Program-made: the position numbers and the translations under genes | Shown: positions 28,979-37,893 of the stretch, piece by piece | Layout: each line of letters starts with the position of its first letter | Position numbering within the stretch: the first letter of the stretch is position 1 | Notes under the pieces: model-generated | Told to the model about the DNA's origin: nothing | Database searches by the model: none | The model's input: the letters and a program-made list of their open reading frames with translations, nothing else | DNA from: Ornithinibacillus massiliensis | Lineage (GTDB): Bacteria; Bacillota; Bacilli; Bacillales; Amphibacillaceae | NCBI RefSeq assembly: GCF_018310345.1 | Contig: NZ_JAGXBY010000003.1 | Coordinates: forward strand, 310,001-374,000 | Direction of reading: 5' to 3' | Length of the DNA stretch: 64,000 nucleotides

Positions 28979-29452
28979 CTAGATTAATTTCGGAAAGCCT
29001 TGTTGTCTTAATGCTTCATATATGATGATTGCTGCTGTATTGGATAAGTTCAAAGAACGAACCTTGTCATTCATATGAATTCTAAGGCATTGATCTTCTT
29101 TTCCTACTAATAGCTCCTTAGGAAATCCTGTTGATTCTTTGCCAAAGACAAAGAAGATGTCTTCCTCCATATTGCTATAATCATAATCGGTATAATGCTT
29201 TGTACCGAAGTTTTCAATATAATAAAACTTCCCTTGTGGATATTTATCATATAACTCAAATATGGATTGATACTCCGCCATATCGACATGTTGCCAATAA
29301 TCTAATCCAGCTCGGCGAACCGCCTTTTCATCCGTAGAAAACCCTAATGGATGAATTAAATGTAGCTTTGTATCTGTTGCTAAGCATGTTCTTCCGATGT
29401 TCCCTGTATTAGCTGGAATTTCTGGTTCAAATAATACGACATGTAAACTCAC
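28979..29452 (-). CDS. trmL: tRNA (cytidine(34)-2'-O)-methyltransferase TrmL
   Basis: SPOUT-fold methyltransferase that 2'-O-methylates the wobble base of certain leucine tRNAs using SAM (157 residues). Family motifs: FEPEIPANTGNIGRTC near the start, FGKESTGFPKELL, and the C-terminal knot with IHMNDKVRSLNLSNTAAI. It starts at a GTG with AAGGAG upstream. It closes the queG-ogt-amidase-trmL group; queG, the amidase and this gene are also neighbours in B. subtilis (yhbA-yhbB-cspR). Confidence 0.92.
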   Translation of the reverse strand: MSLHVVLFEPEIPANTGNIGRTCLATDTKLHLIHPLGFSTDEKAVRRAGLDYWQHVDMAEYQSIFELYDKYPQGKFYYIENFGTKHYTDYDYSNMEEDIFFVFGKESTGFPKELLVGKEDQCLRIHMNDKVRSLNLSNTAAIIIYEALRQQGFPKLI

Positions 29453-29506
29453 TATTCATTTCTCCTTGCTTTATTCCTTTGCACTAGTAACTGAACTATT
29501 ATATCA

Positions 29507-30349
29507 CTAATCACCAATACGGAAAAACTTATATTTTATATTCGGTGTATAAGCACTTGAATCTTCATATGACCAATATCGATGTCGGCTGTTTTGGGTA
29601 TGAGCGTTGACTAAAGGCATCCCGTCCCTATCTTTAGCGACGACAATAGTTGTATGGTCCCACCTGCCATCTCCTTGAAAATCATAGCAAATAACATCAC
29701 CCGGCTGCAGTTCGCTGGCAGAATCAACTTCTGTCCCCTTTAAACCGTGCGTCGATCCAGCTAAAAACCATCGTAAAGAATGGGCAACAGCCCAACTATA
29801 ACTCCAATTATCACCTGTATACCACCAGCCCTGATTCCGATTCGGCGCTCCTCTCATTGGCGCTCCACCTGCACGCAAACATTGGGAAACATAGTTAGTA
29901 CAATCGACATCGAATTTTCGATATTGTGGATTATAACTATTCCACCACCGTTCTGCATACTGAACTGCAGCAAGGCGATCATAGCTGAATCGGTCATACT
30001 CACTTTGCCCAGAATCAGGTTCTAATTTACCAGTAGGTTCTTCCATTTGTCTTACTAGTGTTTGCTTGTGGTCAATAATGTTGCCATTTTTTAAAATAAA
30101 CTCGTACGGGATGGTCCGTTCTTCTCGTGTAAAATGATCCCCTTGCTTCAGTAGCATCGTTAAGTGTAAATGGTAATATACCTTTTCCTCCTGATCATAC
30201 TTCATTCTTTGGTAAATATGACCTTTCCCATGTACTCGAACAAGCTTGACATTACGCTTATCATGTAATAATTTATGACTTTCTATCCAGTCGAACTTTG
30301 GATCATTTGATTCAAATAGCTCCAACCAGAATTTCTTCAGTATATTCAT
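29507..30349 (-). CDS. Amidase_6 domain protein, YhbB-like
   Basis: A 280-residue protein with a C-terminal putative amidase domain (about residues 130-280) of the cysteine-peptidase-like NlpC/P60 clan. The probable nucleophile is Cys in FDVDCTNYVSQCLRAGG, with His in WDHTTIVV and in LVNAHT as partners. The N-terminal 120 residues are not recognised. No signal peptide is visible, so its site of action is unclear. The ATG chosen has GGAGGG at good spacing; the ATG 5 codons upstream overlaps that site. Confidence 0.82.
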   Translation of the reverse strand: MNILKKFWLELFESNDPKFDWIESHKLLHDKRNVKLVRVHGKGHIYQRMKYDQEEKVYYHLHLTMLLKQGDHFTREERTIPYEFILKNGNIIDHKQTLVRQMEEPTGKLEPDSGQSEYDRFSYDRLAAVQYAERWWNSYNPQYRKFDVDCTNYVSQCLRAGGAPMRGAPNRNQGWWYTGDNWSYSWAVAHSLRWFLAGSTHGLKGTEVDSASELQPGDVICYDFQGDGRWDHTTIVVAKDRDGMPLVNAHTQNSRHRYWSYEDSSAYTPNIKYKFFRIGD

Positions 30350-30391
30350 ATAAAATCCCTCCATTAAAATATATATGGAGGGAAGGCATGT

Positions 30392-30907
30392 CTAAGATAA
30401 AATTTCTTCGTGTTTTAATAAATATTCTTTCTTATCCAATCCACCATTATAACCCACAAGTCTGCCATCAGACCCGAGGACACGATGACACGGAACGACG
30501 ATGGAAAAAGGATTCTTGTTTACCGCTCCTCCAACCGCACGGACAGCCTTTGGATTTCCTATAGCTATTGCAATATCCTTATACGTTTTTGCCTTCCCAA
30601 AAGGAATCTCTTCAACCAGAGTTTGCCACACTTTCTTTTGAAATGCAGTCCCATAGAAGGCAAAGCGAAATGTGAATTCTTTTCTATCCTTTTGAAAATA
30701 CGCAACAAGCTGGTCCTTTATTGGAGCAACCTTTGCTTCATCATGAACAAGGGAAGTATGTGGAATATGCTTTTCCAGCCATTTCATCACCTTCGATTCA
30801 TTCTCAGAAAATGATCCGTAATCAATGCGGTATAGTTGTTCCCCGTCCGTCAATATAAGTAACTTTCCGATTGGTATGTCAATTTCACCATAATAAATCG
30901 TTACCAT
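30392..30907 (-). CDS. ogt: Methylated-DNA--protein-cysteine methyltransferase
   Basis: Suicide DNA-repair protein that removes O6-alkyl groups from guanine (171 residues). The active-site motif is VVPCHRVLG, followed by GYNGGLDKKEYLLKHE. The helix-turn-helix stretch that flips the base is FGKAKTYKDIAIAIGNPKAVRAVG, quoted in part. No Ada-type N-terminal domain is present. It lies 11 bases after queG and is probably cotranscribed with it. Confidence 0.93.
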   Translation of the reverse strand: MVTIYYGEIDIPIGKLLILTDGEQLYRIDYGSFSENESKVMKWLEKHIPHTSLVHDEAKVAPIKDQLVAYFQKDRKEFTFRFAFYGTAFQKKVWQTLVEEIPFGKAKTYKDIAIAIGNPKAVRAVGGAVNKNPFSIVVPCHRVLGSDGRLVGYNGGLDKKEYLLKHEEILS

Positions 30908-30918
30908 AAACCATTCAC

Positions 30919-32070
30919 CTATCCTTTGGATGATTGTACTTCACGAAATGCTAAGCCCTTCTCCATTTCAAAAAGCACATCCTGATCCGATTCTTTTTCC
31001 ATTGCTTTTGTTATTGCATCAAATGCTTCCTCTGTTCCGATTTTACCTAGGGACCATGCTGCTGTACCACGAATTACCGGCCGGGGGTCATTATTCATAA
31101 TAGAAATTAATTCGTCTACTGCCGTTTTATCCTTATAATGACCAAGTCCAATAATCGCATTTCGTTGAATTGGTTTTTTTCCGCGCCAAGAACCTGAAAT
31201 ATGGCCAAACTGTTCTTTAAATTCCCGATTGGATATTGTCAGCATTGGTTTAAGTAGTGGTTTAGCAATATCGTCTTCAGGTTCAAATTCTGGATGATGA
31301 TGAAAATCGACCTTCTGATTCTTCGGACAAACTAGCTGACATGTGTCACAGCCATAAACGCGATTTCCAAGTTTGGAACGAAACTCCTCAGGAAGAAAAT
31401 CTTTAGTTTGCGTTAGAAAAGCAATACAACGCTGTGCATTCAATTGCCCCCCTTGAACAATCGCTCCAGTTGGACATGCGTCAATACATTTACGACAATC
31501 TCCACAACCATCCTCTATCGGGCTGTCTGGTATGAATGGAATATTGGTGATGAGTTCCCCTAAATATACAAAGGAACCAAATTCTTCGGTAATCAGCAAG
31601 GTGTTTTTACCTGTAAAGCCAACTCCTGCACGCTCTGCTACGGCACGGTCAGATAACTCCCCCGTGTCAACCATCACCTTCGTAACAGCATCCGTTACTT
31701 TTTCATGGATAAATCGTTCTAGTTTCTGCAGTCGATCCCGAAGAACATCATGATAATCCATCCCCCAAGATGCACGACAGAAAAAACCTCTCCGTTCTTC
31801 CTTCCTACTCTTAGGTGCATCTTTTCTCATCCGGGAAGGGTATGCCATGGCAATAGAAATGATGGATTGGGCTCCAGGCAACAATCGTTTTGGCTCCGTT
31901 CGTTCTTCATTAGTACCTTTTTCAAAACCCGATTGATACCCTAGCTCTTGCTGTCGCTTCAACCGCTCTTTTAGTTCAGTGAACACATCAGCCGTTGTGA
32001 AGCCAATCTTATCAATACCAATTTCTTTACTGTAGTCAATAATTTCCTGTTTAAGCTGGTCGGTATTCAT
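30919..32070 (-). CDS. queG: Epoxyqueuosine reductase QueG
   Basis: Cobalamin- and iron-sulfur-dependent enzyme that reduces epoxyqueuosine to queuosine in tRNA (383 residues). Two 4Fe-4S clusters are marked by CGDCRKCIDACP and CDTCQLVCP. C-terminal HEAT-like repeats (about residues 285-380) bind the tRNA anticodon arm. GGGAGG lies 7 bases before the ATG used; an ATG two codons earlier is too close to it. Promoter-proximal gene of the queG-ogt-amidase-trmL group. Confidence 0.93.
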   Translation of the reverse strand: MNTDQLKQEIIDYSKEIGIDKIGFTTADVFTELKERLKRQQELGYQSGFEKGTNEERTEPKRLLPGAQSIISIAMAYPSRMRKDAPKSRKEERRGFFCRASWGMDYHDVLRDRLQKLERFIHEKVTDAVTKVMVDTGELSDRAVAERAGVGFTGKNTLLITEEFGSFVYLGELITNIPFIPDSPIEDGCGDCRKCIDACPTGAIVQGGQLNAQRCIAFLTQTKDFLPEEFRSKLGNRVYGCDTCQLVCPKNQKVDFHHHPEFEPEDDIAKPLLKPMLTISNREFKEQFGHISGSWRGKKPIQRNAIIGLGHYKDKTAVDELISIMNNDPRPVIRGTAAWSLGKIGTEEAFDAITKAMEKESDQDVLFEMEKGLAFREVQSSKG

Positions 32071-32154
32071 CGCCATTCCTCCCTTCTCTGATTATCTTTA
32101 CCATACTACGTGGAAATTGTTTTGTTAAGTATTCTGAGGAATTATTGTAGAAGA

Positions 32155-32200
32155 AAAGTAAAAACGCAACATCTCGTAAGTAATTACGAGACACTGCGTT
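32155..32200 (-). terminator. Terminator after tRNA-Gly
   Basis: A long imperfect stem (AACGCA and TCTCGTAA with TTACGAGA and TTGCGTT) followed by TTTTTAC on the minus strand, 13 bases past the tRNA 3' end. Confidence 0.85.
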
Positions 32201-32212
32201 AGGACATATGTA

Positions 32213-32286
32213 TGGAGCGGGTGATGGGAATCGAACCCACGACATTAGCTTGGAAGGCTAGAGTTTTACCATTAAACTACACCCGC
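32213..32286 (-). tRNA. tRNA-Gly (anticodon UCC)
   Basis: A 74-base gene with encoded CCA. Acceptor stem GCGGGTG pairs with CACCCGC; the T arm has GTGGGTTCGATTCCCAT; the anticodon loop CTTCCAA gives UCC. The anticodon stem reads CTAGC/GCTAA, so the outermost pair is a C-A mismatch where B. subtilis has a T-A pair. It is otherwise nearly identical to B. subtilis tRNA-Gly(UCC). Confidence 0.96.
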
Positions 32287-32592
32287 ATTAAGTGTATTTA
32301 TTTAAATATAATTACTCACGCAAAGTCATGTCCCTGCGTCTACTAGTTTTTCAAGGAAGCATATTCCTCGGGGCAACTCGTAGTTTATTCGGTAGAAGTC
32401 TCGCTCGTGGCTAGAGTTTTACCATTAAACTACACCCGCATTAAGTGAATTTATTTAAATATAATTACTCACGCAAAGTCATGCCCCTGCGTCTACTAGT
32501 TTTTCAAGGAAGCATATTCCTCGGGGCAACTCGTAGTTTATTCGGTAGAAGTCTCGCTCGTGGCTAGAGTTTTACCATTAAACTACACCCGC
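32256..32592 (-). repeat. 153-bp tandem repeat carrying 5' half of tRNA-Gly
   Basis: The first 31 bases of the tRNA gene (32256-32286) recur exactly at 32409-32439 and 32562-32592, each 153 bases apart. In the extra copies the match stops in the anticodon loop, just before the anticodon; 122 bases of unrelated DNA follow (near-identical in the two units, a few substitutions). The unit contains a small inverted repeat around AAGGAAGCATATTCCTC and TGCCCC/GGGGCA arms, one copy having lost a pair. No protein is encoded. Confidence 0.93.
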
Positions 32593-32899
32593 ATTAAGTG
32601 TATATAGTATATTGTGATTACTCACACATATTGACAATGTTTTGTGAATGCAGAATTTATTATAGCAACATTTTCGACAGGATGCAAGGGAAATTTTAAT
32701 TTCCTCTATAGTTTCTGTAAATTTTATAGCTGAATTGTCGAATTTTGACGGTATGCAACAGACCTCTAATCCTCTGTTCCCTCGCCCACCACATAGAAGA
32801 CTAACCCATTTTAATAATACGAATATTATATAAAAACAATCATTTACAATACTATAAGGAAGTAATAAAATAGTCATATCACTAAGGAGGGGAATAGCG

Positions 32900-33772
32900 T
32901 TGTCTTTATTTCCAGTAATCTTATCACAAGCTAAATTTATCCATCGAGACAGTTTAAAATTTCCTATTGAAGAGCGCGCGCTTCAGTTTGGCGATGGTAT
33001 ATATGAAGTTATTCGAGTATACAAAGGGAACTACTACTTATTAGATGAACACATCGATCGATTATATCGTTCTACAGAAGCTATTAAAATTAAACTCTCG
33101 CAATCTAAAGAGGAATTAAAAAAATTACTATTAGAATTATTAGAGCGTAACAATGTAACAGAAGACGGAAAGGTATATATGCAAGTATCCAGAGGATCAG
33201 CACCTCGTGATCATGTCTTCCCGACCGATGTGGAACCAAATGTCTATGCCTATGTACAGCCTCTTGCTCGTAATCTAGAAGCTTTACGAAACGGCGTTCA
33301 GGTCATTACCCACCGTGATATCCGTTGGGAGAATTGTTTTATAAAGAGCTTGAATCTATTACCTAATGTCATGGCTAAGCAAGAAGCAAAAGAGCATGGC
33401 TGTTATGAAGCAATCCTTCATCGAAATGGTCGGGTAACGGAATGTTCTGCTGCGAATATTTATTTAGTTAAAAACGGCACGATCTATACGCATCCTGCAA
33501 CAAACAACATCTTACATGGGTGTGTTCGGATGGCAATTGAACGATTCGTCGATGAATTATCAATTCCATTTATCGAGGAAGCTTTTACGCTAGAGGAGAT
33601 TACAGAAGCTGATGAACTCTTCTTATCTAGCAGTACATCCGAGGTTATGCCTATTGTTCAGGTCGACGGGAAGCTAGTTCAAGACGGAAAGCCTGGTGAA
33701 ATAACAAGAAAGCTACAAGCAGCATACGAGAAAGATGCCAATATAATCGAAAACATCATAGCAAACGCTTAA
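32900..33772 (+). CDS. dat: D-amino-acid transaminase
   Basis: PLP fold-type IV aminotransferase (290 residues) that interconverts D-amino acids, supplying D-Glu or D-Ala for peptidoglycan. Markers: LQFGDGIYEVIRVYKGN at the start, RGSAPRDHVFP, the PLP lysine in FIKSLNLLPNVMAKQEAK, and RNGRVTECSAANIYLVK. It starts at a TTG with AAGGAGGGG upstream. A hairpin follows the stop. Assignment over branched-chain transaminase rests on the RGSAPRDH and IKSLNLLPN stretches. Confidence 0.9.
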   Translation: MSLFPVILSQAKFIHRDSLKFPIEERALQFGDGIYEVIRVYKGNYYLLDEHIDRLYRSTEAIKIKLSQSKEELKKLLLELLERNNVTEDGKVYMQVSRGSAPRDHVFPTDVEPNVYAYVQPLARNLEALRNGVQVITHRDIRWENCFIKSLNLLPNVMAKQEAKEHGCYEAILHRNGRVTECSAANIYLVKNGTIYTHPATNNILHGCVRMAIERFVDELSIPFIEEAFTLEEITEADELFLSSSTSEVMPIVQVDGKLVQDGKPGEITRKLQAAYEKDANIIENIIANA

Positions 33773-33777
33773 TGAAC

Positions 33778-33819
33778 GGCTGTCTTATTATCCGGGAAAA
33801 CTCCCTTAATGAGACAGCC
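33778..33819 (+). terminator. Hairpin after dat
   Basis: GGCTGTCT pairs with AGACAGCC over a large inner loop; the tail CTACTTTCTTTT is T-rich. Confidence 0.6.
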
Positions 33820-33859
33820 CTACTTTCTTTTACACCATTTTACCCATAAGGAGGTCGAA

Positions 33860-34369
33860 ATGAAGAAAATCACCATTATAGGAAATCCGGGAGCTGGAAA
33901 ATCAACCTTAGCAAGGCAGCTTGGCGACAAACTTAATATCCCTGTCTATCATATGGATTCCTTATATTGGAAGCCGAACTGGCAGCCAAGTGAGGATACC
34001 GAACTAATCCAAAAACATGATGAAATATTAAAGCAGGATAGCTGGATCATTGATGGCAACTATAGCGCAACCTTACCAAAGCGGTTTGCCGATGCGGATA
34101 CGATTATTTTCTTAAACTACCCAACCCTACGTACATTATATGGGATAACGAAAAGAAGAATTCAATATCGGAATCGGACAAGACCAGACATGGCAGAAGG
34201 TTGTCATGAGCGATTAAACTTAGACTTTATCCGCTGGACAAAAGATTACAACAAAAATAAAGCACCCAAAATGTATAAAAGATTAGCAAATTTAACGAAC
34301 AAAGATATCCATATTTTTAAAAATAGAAAACAATTAACGGATTGGTTACAACAAAAACTACCAAACTAG
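33860..34369 (+). CDS. P-loop kinase-like protein (FlaR/adenylate-kinase type)
   Basis: A 169-residue P-loop NTPase of the group annotated as DNA topology modulation protein FlaR. Walker A is GNPGAGKSTLARQLG. The acceptor-like region HMDSLYWKPNWQP and the lid-like basic segment KRRIQYRNRTRPDMAEG resemble small nucleotide or shikimate kinases. The true substrate is not known. The ATG used has AAGGAGGTCG upstream; 17 codons of open frame before it overlap the dat hairpin. Confidence 0.78.
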   Translation: MKKITIIGNPGAGKSTLARQLGDKLNIPVYHMDSLYWKPNWQPSEDTELIQKHDEILKQDSWIIDGNYSATLPKRFADADTIIFLNYPTLRTLYGITKRRIQYRNRTRPDMAEGCHERLNLDFIRWTKDYNKNKAPKMYKRLANLTNKDIHIFKNRKQLTDWLQQKLPN

Positions 34370-34433
34370 CAATTCGCAATTGCTTCGTAACCCGAAGTAG
34401 TTTAAAATGGGAAATAAGTATTCGTCTTCTCTG

Positions 34434-34461
34434 TTGACAATACTCTAGTTAGCCCTATGCA
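34434..34461 (+). promoter_or_regulatory. Possible promoter of the S9 peptidase gene
   Basis: TTGACA, a 16-base spacer, then TATGCA. The -35 is perfect; the -10 is weak and overlaps the palindrome that starts at 34458. Confidence 0.45.
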
Positions 34462-34492
34462 GATGATTAATTTTCGAAATATTCCATCTGCA
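34458..34492. promoter_or_regulatory. 35-bp imperfect palindrome upstream of the S9 peptidase gene
   Basis: TGCAGATG and CATCTGCA are perfect arms around a 19-base centre that is itself partly symmetric (TTTCGAAA). It overlaps the candidate -10 and start point, so it could be an operator or a 5' hairpin. Confidence 0.45.
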
Positions 34493-34526
34493 AAAAAATC
34501 CAATTTACAAATCGGAGGTTTAATCA

Positions 34527-36524
34527 ATGACAAAACGCGCAATCACGACAGAAGATTTTATGAGCTTGGAAGTATTTAGTGATCCACAGTTTGCTCCTGA
34601 TGGAACTACATATGCTTATGTTTCAACTACAATCAATGATAAAAAAGAATACGAATCCAATCTATTTGTTCAAGACCTAAACGAGAAAACAGCTAGACAA
34701 TGGACATTCGGTCACCATAAAAATAGCAACCCCCGTTTTTCTCCGGATGGAACGAAGGTGCTATTCCAATCCAACCGAAGTGGCGTACCACAATTATGGC
34801 TACTTCCTTTAGACGGTGGTGAAGCAAAGCAGCTTACAAACTTTAAGAATGGTGCTGTCAATGCGGAATGGTCCAAAGACGGAAAATCAATCCTATTCAC
34901 TGCTTCATTAGACAAAGATGACGATGTTGCCAATCAAAATGAACTGTCAAAGGAAGAACTCCAAAAAGAAAAAGAAGAAAAAAGTAAACAACCACTTCAT
35001 GTTACGAATCTAAAATATAAATCTGATGCACAAGGATTCCTTGATGATAAGAAAGCTCATATTGTTCTTTATGACGTGGAAAAAGAAACCTTCACCCAAT
35101 TAACAGAAGGTGACCATCACTACAGCTATCAAGATATTTCTCCAGACGGCTCAACCATTTTATTCTCTGCTAATCTAAGTGAAGAATCGGATTACGAGCT
35201 AAAAAGCGATATCTATCTCTTAGATACAGCTACAAAAGCTATTACACGACTAACAGACGGTGACGGTGCTTACTACACAGCAAAATATTCTCCAAGTGGA
35301 AATAAGATTGCTTATCTTGGACATAAACAACAGTATTTAAATGCTACTTTAACAGAGCTATATGTCTATGATGTTCAAACGAAAGAAACAGTATGTCTAA
35401 GTGAAGACTGGGACTTCCAGCTTGGCGATTTAATGGTAGGTGACACTCGTCTAGGCGGTTCAGAAGGTGGTCCAGTATGGTCAAGTGATGAGAATAAAGT
35501 ATTTTTCATTGGATCAGATAATGGTGCTGTCAATCTTTATGAAGTCAGCTTAACTGGAGAATTAAAAAGCTTATATCAAGCAGACAGCCATGTATTTGGT
35601 TTCAGCTATCATCCAACAAATGAAAGCTTTGTTATCGGTGTGAGCACACCTACTGTTCCATGTAATTTCTATTTACTAGATTCAAAAGCTACTGTAGAAC
35701 AGCTAACAGATGCAAACCGCGAATTTTTAGACAACGTTGCAACGAGCGTTCCTGAAAGCATTACATTTAAAGCGAAAGACGGCTGGGATATTCATGGTTG
35801 GGTGTTGCGTCCTTATGGATTTGAGGAAGGAAAGAAATATCCATTAGTACTAGAGGTTCATGGTGGCCCACATGCTATGTATGGACAAACCTTCTTCCAC
35901 GAAATGCAGTTACTAGCAGCTCAAGGCTATGTTGTCTTGTATACGAATCCTCGCGGAAGCCATGGTTATGGTCAGAAATTCGTTGATGCTTGTCGTGGTG
36001 ACTATGGTGGTGGCGATTACGGTGACGTTATGTCTGCCGTGGATTATGCACTAGAGACTTATGATTTTATCGACCAAGAACGACTAGGCGTAACAGGAGG
36101 AAGCTATGGTGGTTTCATGACGAACTGGATTGTAGGTCACACTAATCGATTCAAAGCTGCAGTTACACAGCGTTCTATTAGTAACTGGCTTAGCTTCTAT
36201 GGAGTAAGTGACATTGGTTACTTCTTCAACAAATGGCAGCACGGCTATGATTTACTAGACGACCCTAAAGCATTATGGGATATCTCGCCTTTAAAATATG
36301 CAGATAAGGTAGAAACTCCACTATTAATTTTGCATGGTGAGTTAGATTACCGTTGCCCAATTGAGCAAGGGGAGCAGTTCTTTGTAGCATTAAAACATTT
36401 GAAAAAAGAAGTAGAATTCGTTCGCTTCCCAGGTGCTAACCATGAACTAAGTCGTAGTGGAAAACCAGAAATGCGTGTTGAACGTTTAAATCATATTTTA
36501 CGCTGGTTTGACAAGTATTTGTAA
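34527..36524 (+). CDS. S9 family peptidase (acylaminoacyl-peptidase/YuxL type)
   Basis: Cytoplasmic serine peptidase of 665 residues. An N-terminal seven-bladed beta-propeller (about 1-390; repeated SPDGSTILFSA, FSPDGTKVLFQS) is followed by an alpha/beta hydrolase domain. The catalytic Ser is in GGSYGGFMTNW, Asp in HGELDYRCP, His in GANHELS. It has the oxyanion-region sequence VHGGPHAMYG. Length and layout match B. subtilis YuxL. It acts on short or N-blocked peptides in characterised relatives. CGGAGG precedes the ATG. Confidence 0.92.
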   Translation: MTKRAITTEDFMSLEVFSDPQFAPDGTTYAYVSTTINDKKEYESNLFVQDLNEKTARQWTFGHHKNSNPRFSPDGTKVLFQSNRSGVPQLWLLPLDGGEAKQLTNFKNGAVNAEWSKDGKSILFTASLDKDDDVANQNELSKEELQKEKEEKSKQPLHVTNLKYKSDAQGFLDDKKAHIVLYDVEKETFTQLTEGDHHYSYQDISPDGSTILFSANLSEESDYELKSDIYLLDTATKAITRLTDGDGAYYTAKYSPSGNKIAYLGHKQQYLNATLTELYVYDVQTKETVCLSEDWDFQLGDLMVGDTRLGGSEGGPVWSSDENKVFFIGSDNGAVNLYEVSLTGELKSLYQADSHVFGFSYHPTNESFVIGVSTPTVPCNFYLLDSKATVEQLTDANREFLDNVATSVPESITFKAKDGWDIHGWVLRPYGFEEGKKYPLVLEVHGGPHAMYGQTFFHEMQLLAAQGYVVLYTNPRGSHGYGQKFVDACRGDYGGGDYGDVMSAVDYALETYDFIDQERLGVTGGSYGGFMTNWIVGHTNRFKAAVTQRSISNWLSFYGVSDIGYFFNKWQHGYDLLDDPKALWDISPLKYADKVETPLLILHGELDYRCPIEQGEQFFVALKHLKKEVEFVRFPGANHELSRSGKPEMRVERLNHILRWFDKYL

Positions 36525-36547
36525 AATAGCATGTTGAAATGAAATAT

Positions 36548-36588
36548 GGTGAGTGTCTTCGTAGAAAATTAGAGACACTCGCCTTTTT
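36548..36588 (+). terminator. Terminator after the S9 peptidase gene
   Basis: An 11-bp stem GGTGAGTGTCT with AGACACTCGCC followed by five T. Confidence 0.88.
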
Positions 36589-36612
36589 ACGCTTCTTTAT
36601 CATATTCATTAC

Positions 36613-37575
36613 CTATTCATTATCTAAATTATCCTTAAGAAACGTATTCAATACCTGTTTATACCTCGCCTCATCCATGACAAACGACTCGCCATGGTTC
36701 GCCCCGTCAAAGGTCACTAGCTCAGCCTTACTTTTCGTATGTTCATAGAGCTCATGTGTCATTTCTGTCGGAACAAAGGTATCACCATTCCCTGTTATAT
36801 ATAAAATAGGCACCTTTGCTTTTTTCACTTGTTCTAGTGCAGAAGCTTCCTTAAATGAATAACCAGCTCGTGCTTTCGTTAGGAGACTTGTAGAATGAAT
36901 AAAGGGAAAAGCAGGAAGATTAAACATTCTATCAATCTGGTAGGAGAACAAATCATGTACACTTGTATACGGACTATCAGCAATCACTACTTTCACATTA
37001 TCCGGTAGCTCCTCCCCTGCTGTCATTAGAACCGTGCCAGCTCCCATTGATAATCCATGAAGGATAATTTCCGTATCCGGACCTAACTTATTAATCAATA
37101 ACTGAATCCAATCGACATAATCTAATCGGTCCGGCCAACCAAATCCATAGTAATTACCTTCACTTTTGCCATGACCTCGTGAATCAGCAGTAAAGAAGTT
37201 ATACCCTAATTCCTCATAATAGTACTGGCCATATAAGCCCATATCACTTCCACGGCCTAAATACCCATGAGCAGCGATAACAAGCTTATTCGTCGGTTTT
37301 TTAGCCTCAAGGAAATAGCCTTGAAGTAATAAACCATCCCGTGACGTCATCTCCATATATTCAAACTCCTGGTCAGCTACCCAATCACGCCAGCCACCTT
37401 CTAGTAGCACGTCCATCGTTTCAGCAGACACTTCAAGGTCCTTATTCCCACTTAAGAAATCCTTTGGTCCTCGACTTATCGCTAAATCATAAAAATAAAA
37501 ACTAGCGATAACATCTATAATGAATAAAATAATAAATAGTCCAGCTAAGCCCTTTATAATCTTTCTCTTCACCAT
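36613..37575 (-). CDS. Membrane-anchored alpha/beta hydrolase (paralogue 1)
   Basis: A 320-residue hydrolase with one N-terminal membrane anchor (about residues 8-30) and the catalytic domain outside. HGYLGRGSD is the oxyanion loop, Ser is in GLSMGAG, Asp in TGNGDTFVP, His in DGANHGES. The pattern matches YqkD-like bacillary hydrolases annotated as peptidases or esterases; the substrate is unknown. It is clearly paralogous to the gene at 48839-49816. GGGGGAAAT precedes the ATG. Confidence 0.85.
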   Translation of the reverse strand: MVKRKIIKGLAGLFIILFIIDVIASFYFYDLAISRGPKDFLSGNKDLEVSAETMDVLLEGGWRDWVADQEFEYMEMTSRDGLLLQGYFLEAKKPTNKLVIAAHGYLGRGSDMGLYGQYYYEELGYNFFTADSRGHGKSEGNYYGFGWPDRLDYVDWIQLLINKLGPDTEIILHGLSMGAGTVLMTAGEELPDNVKVVIADSPYTSVHDLFSYQIDRMFNLPAFPFIHSTSLLTKARAGYSFKEASALEQVKKAKVPILYITGNGDTFVPTEMTHELYEHTKSKAELVTFDGANHGESFVMDEARYKQVLNTFLKDNLDNE

Positions 37576-37746
37576 ATTTCCCCCTAGAGTTTACTCTTGT
37601 TGTCTATCATACTATTATACTAGAAATTTTTACAAAAAATTTAAAATTCTTTTTGGTAGATATTTGTAACAACACCAGGATTACACATTATTTTTCAAAA
37701 AAGGCTATAGGAGAGAACATACATTGAAGTTATCTACATAAAATTA

Positions 37747-37855
37747 GCTCCGGAACTATACCTATACTCCAAAAGCGACATCGGTAAATGCCTTATAGAA
37801 ATAAGGACAGCTAGGCTCACCATCTGCCTGTTAGAGCAATGTATATTTCCGGAGC
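37747..37855. repeat. 109-bp intergenic element with 14-bp inverted ends
   Basis: Ends GCTCCGGAACTATA and TATATTTCCGGAGC are complementary at 13 of 14 bases. The inside holds a second short stem (CCTTAT with ATAAGG). No frame codes. It occupies the gap between the hydrolase and the ABC-2 permease and resembles a MITE-like or RNA-forming intergenic repeat; copy number is unknown from this window. The rest of 37576-37893 shows nothing else. Confidence 0.65.
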
Positions 37856-37893
37856 GAGTGACTTATCGTATCATCGATTCCATTTATTTTGAT

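Noticed and set aside
32213..32592. Prophage or island attachment at tRNA-Gly
   Set aside because: No integrase or phage genes within reach, and the duplicated part is the 5' half rather than the 3' end. Kept only as one explanation of the repeat.
32578..32877. 99-codon minus-strand frame between the half-tRNA repeats and dat
   Set aside because: No ribosome site, Cys-rich non-protein-like sequence, overlaps the tRNA copy.
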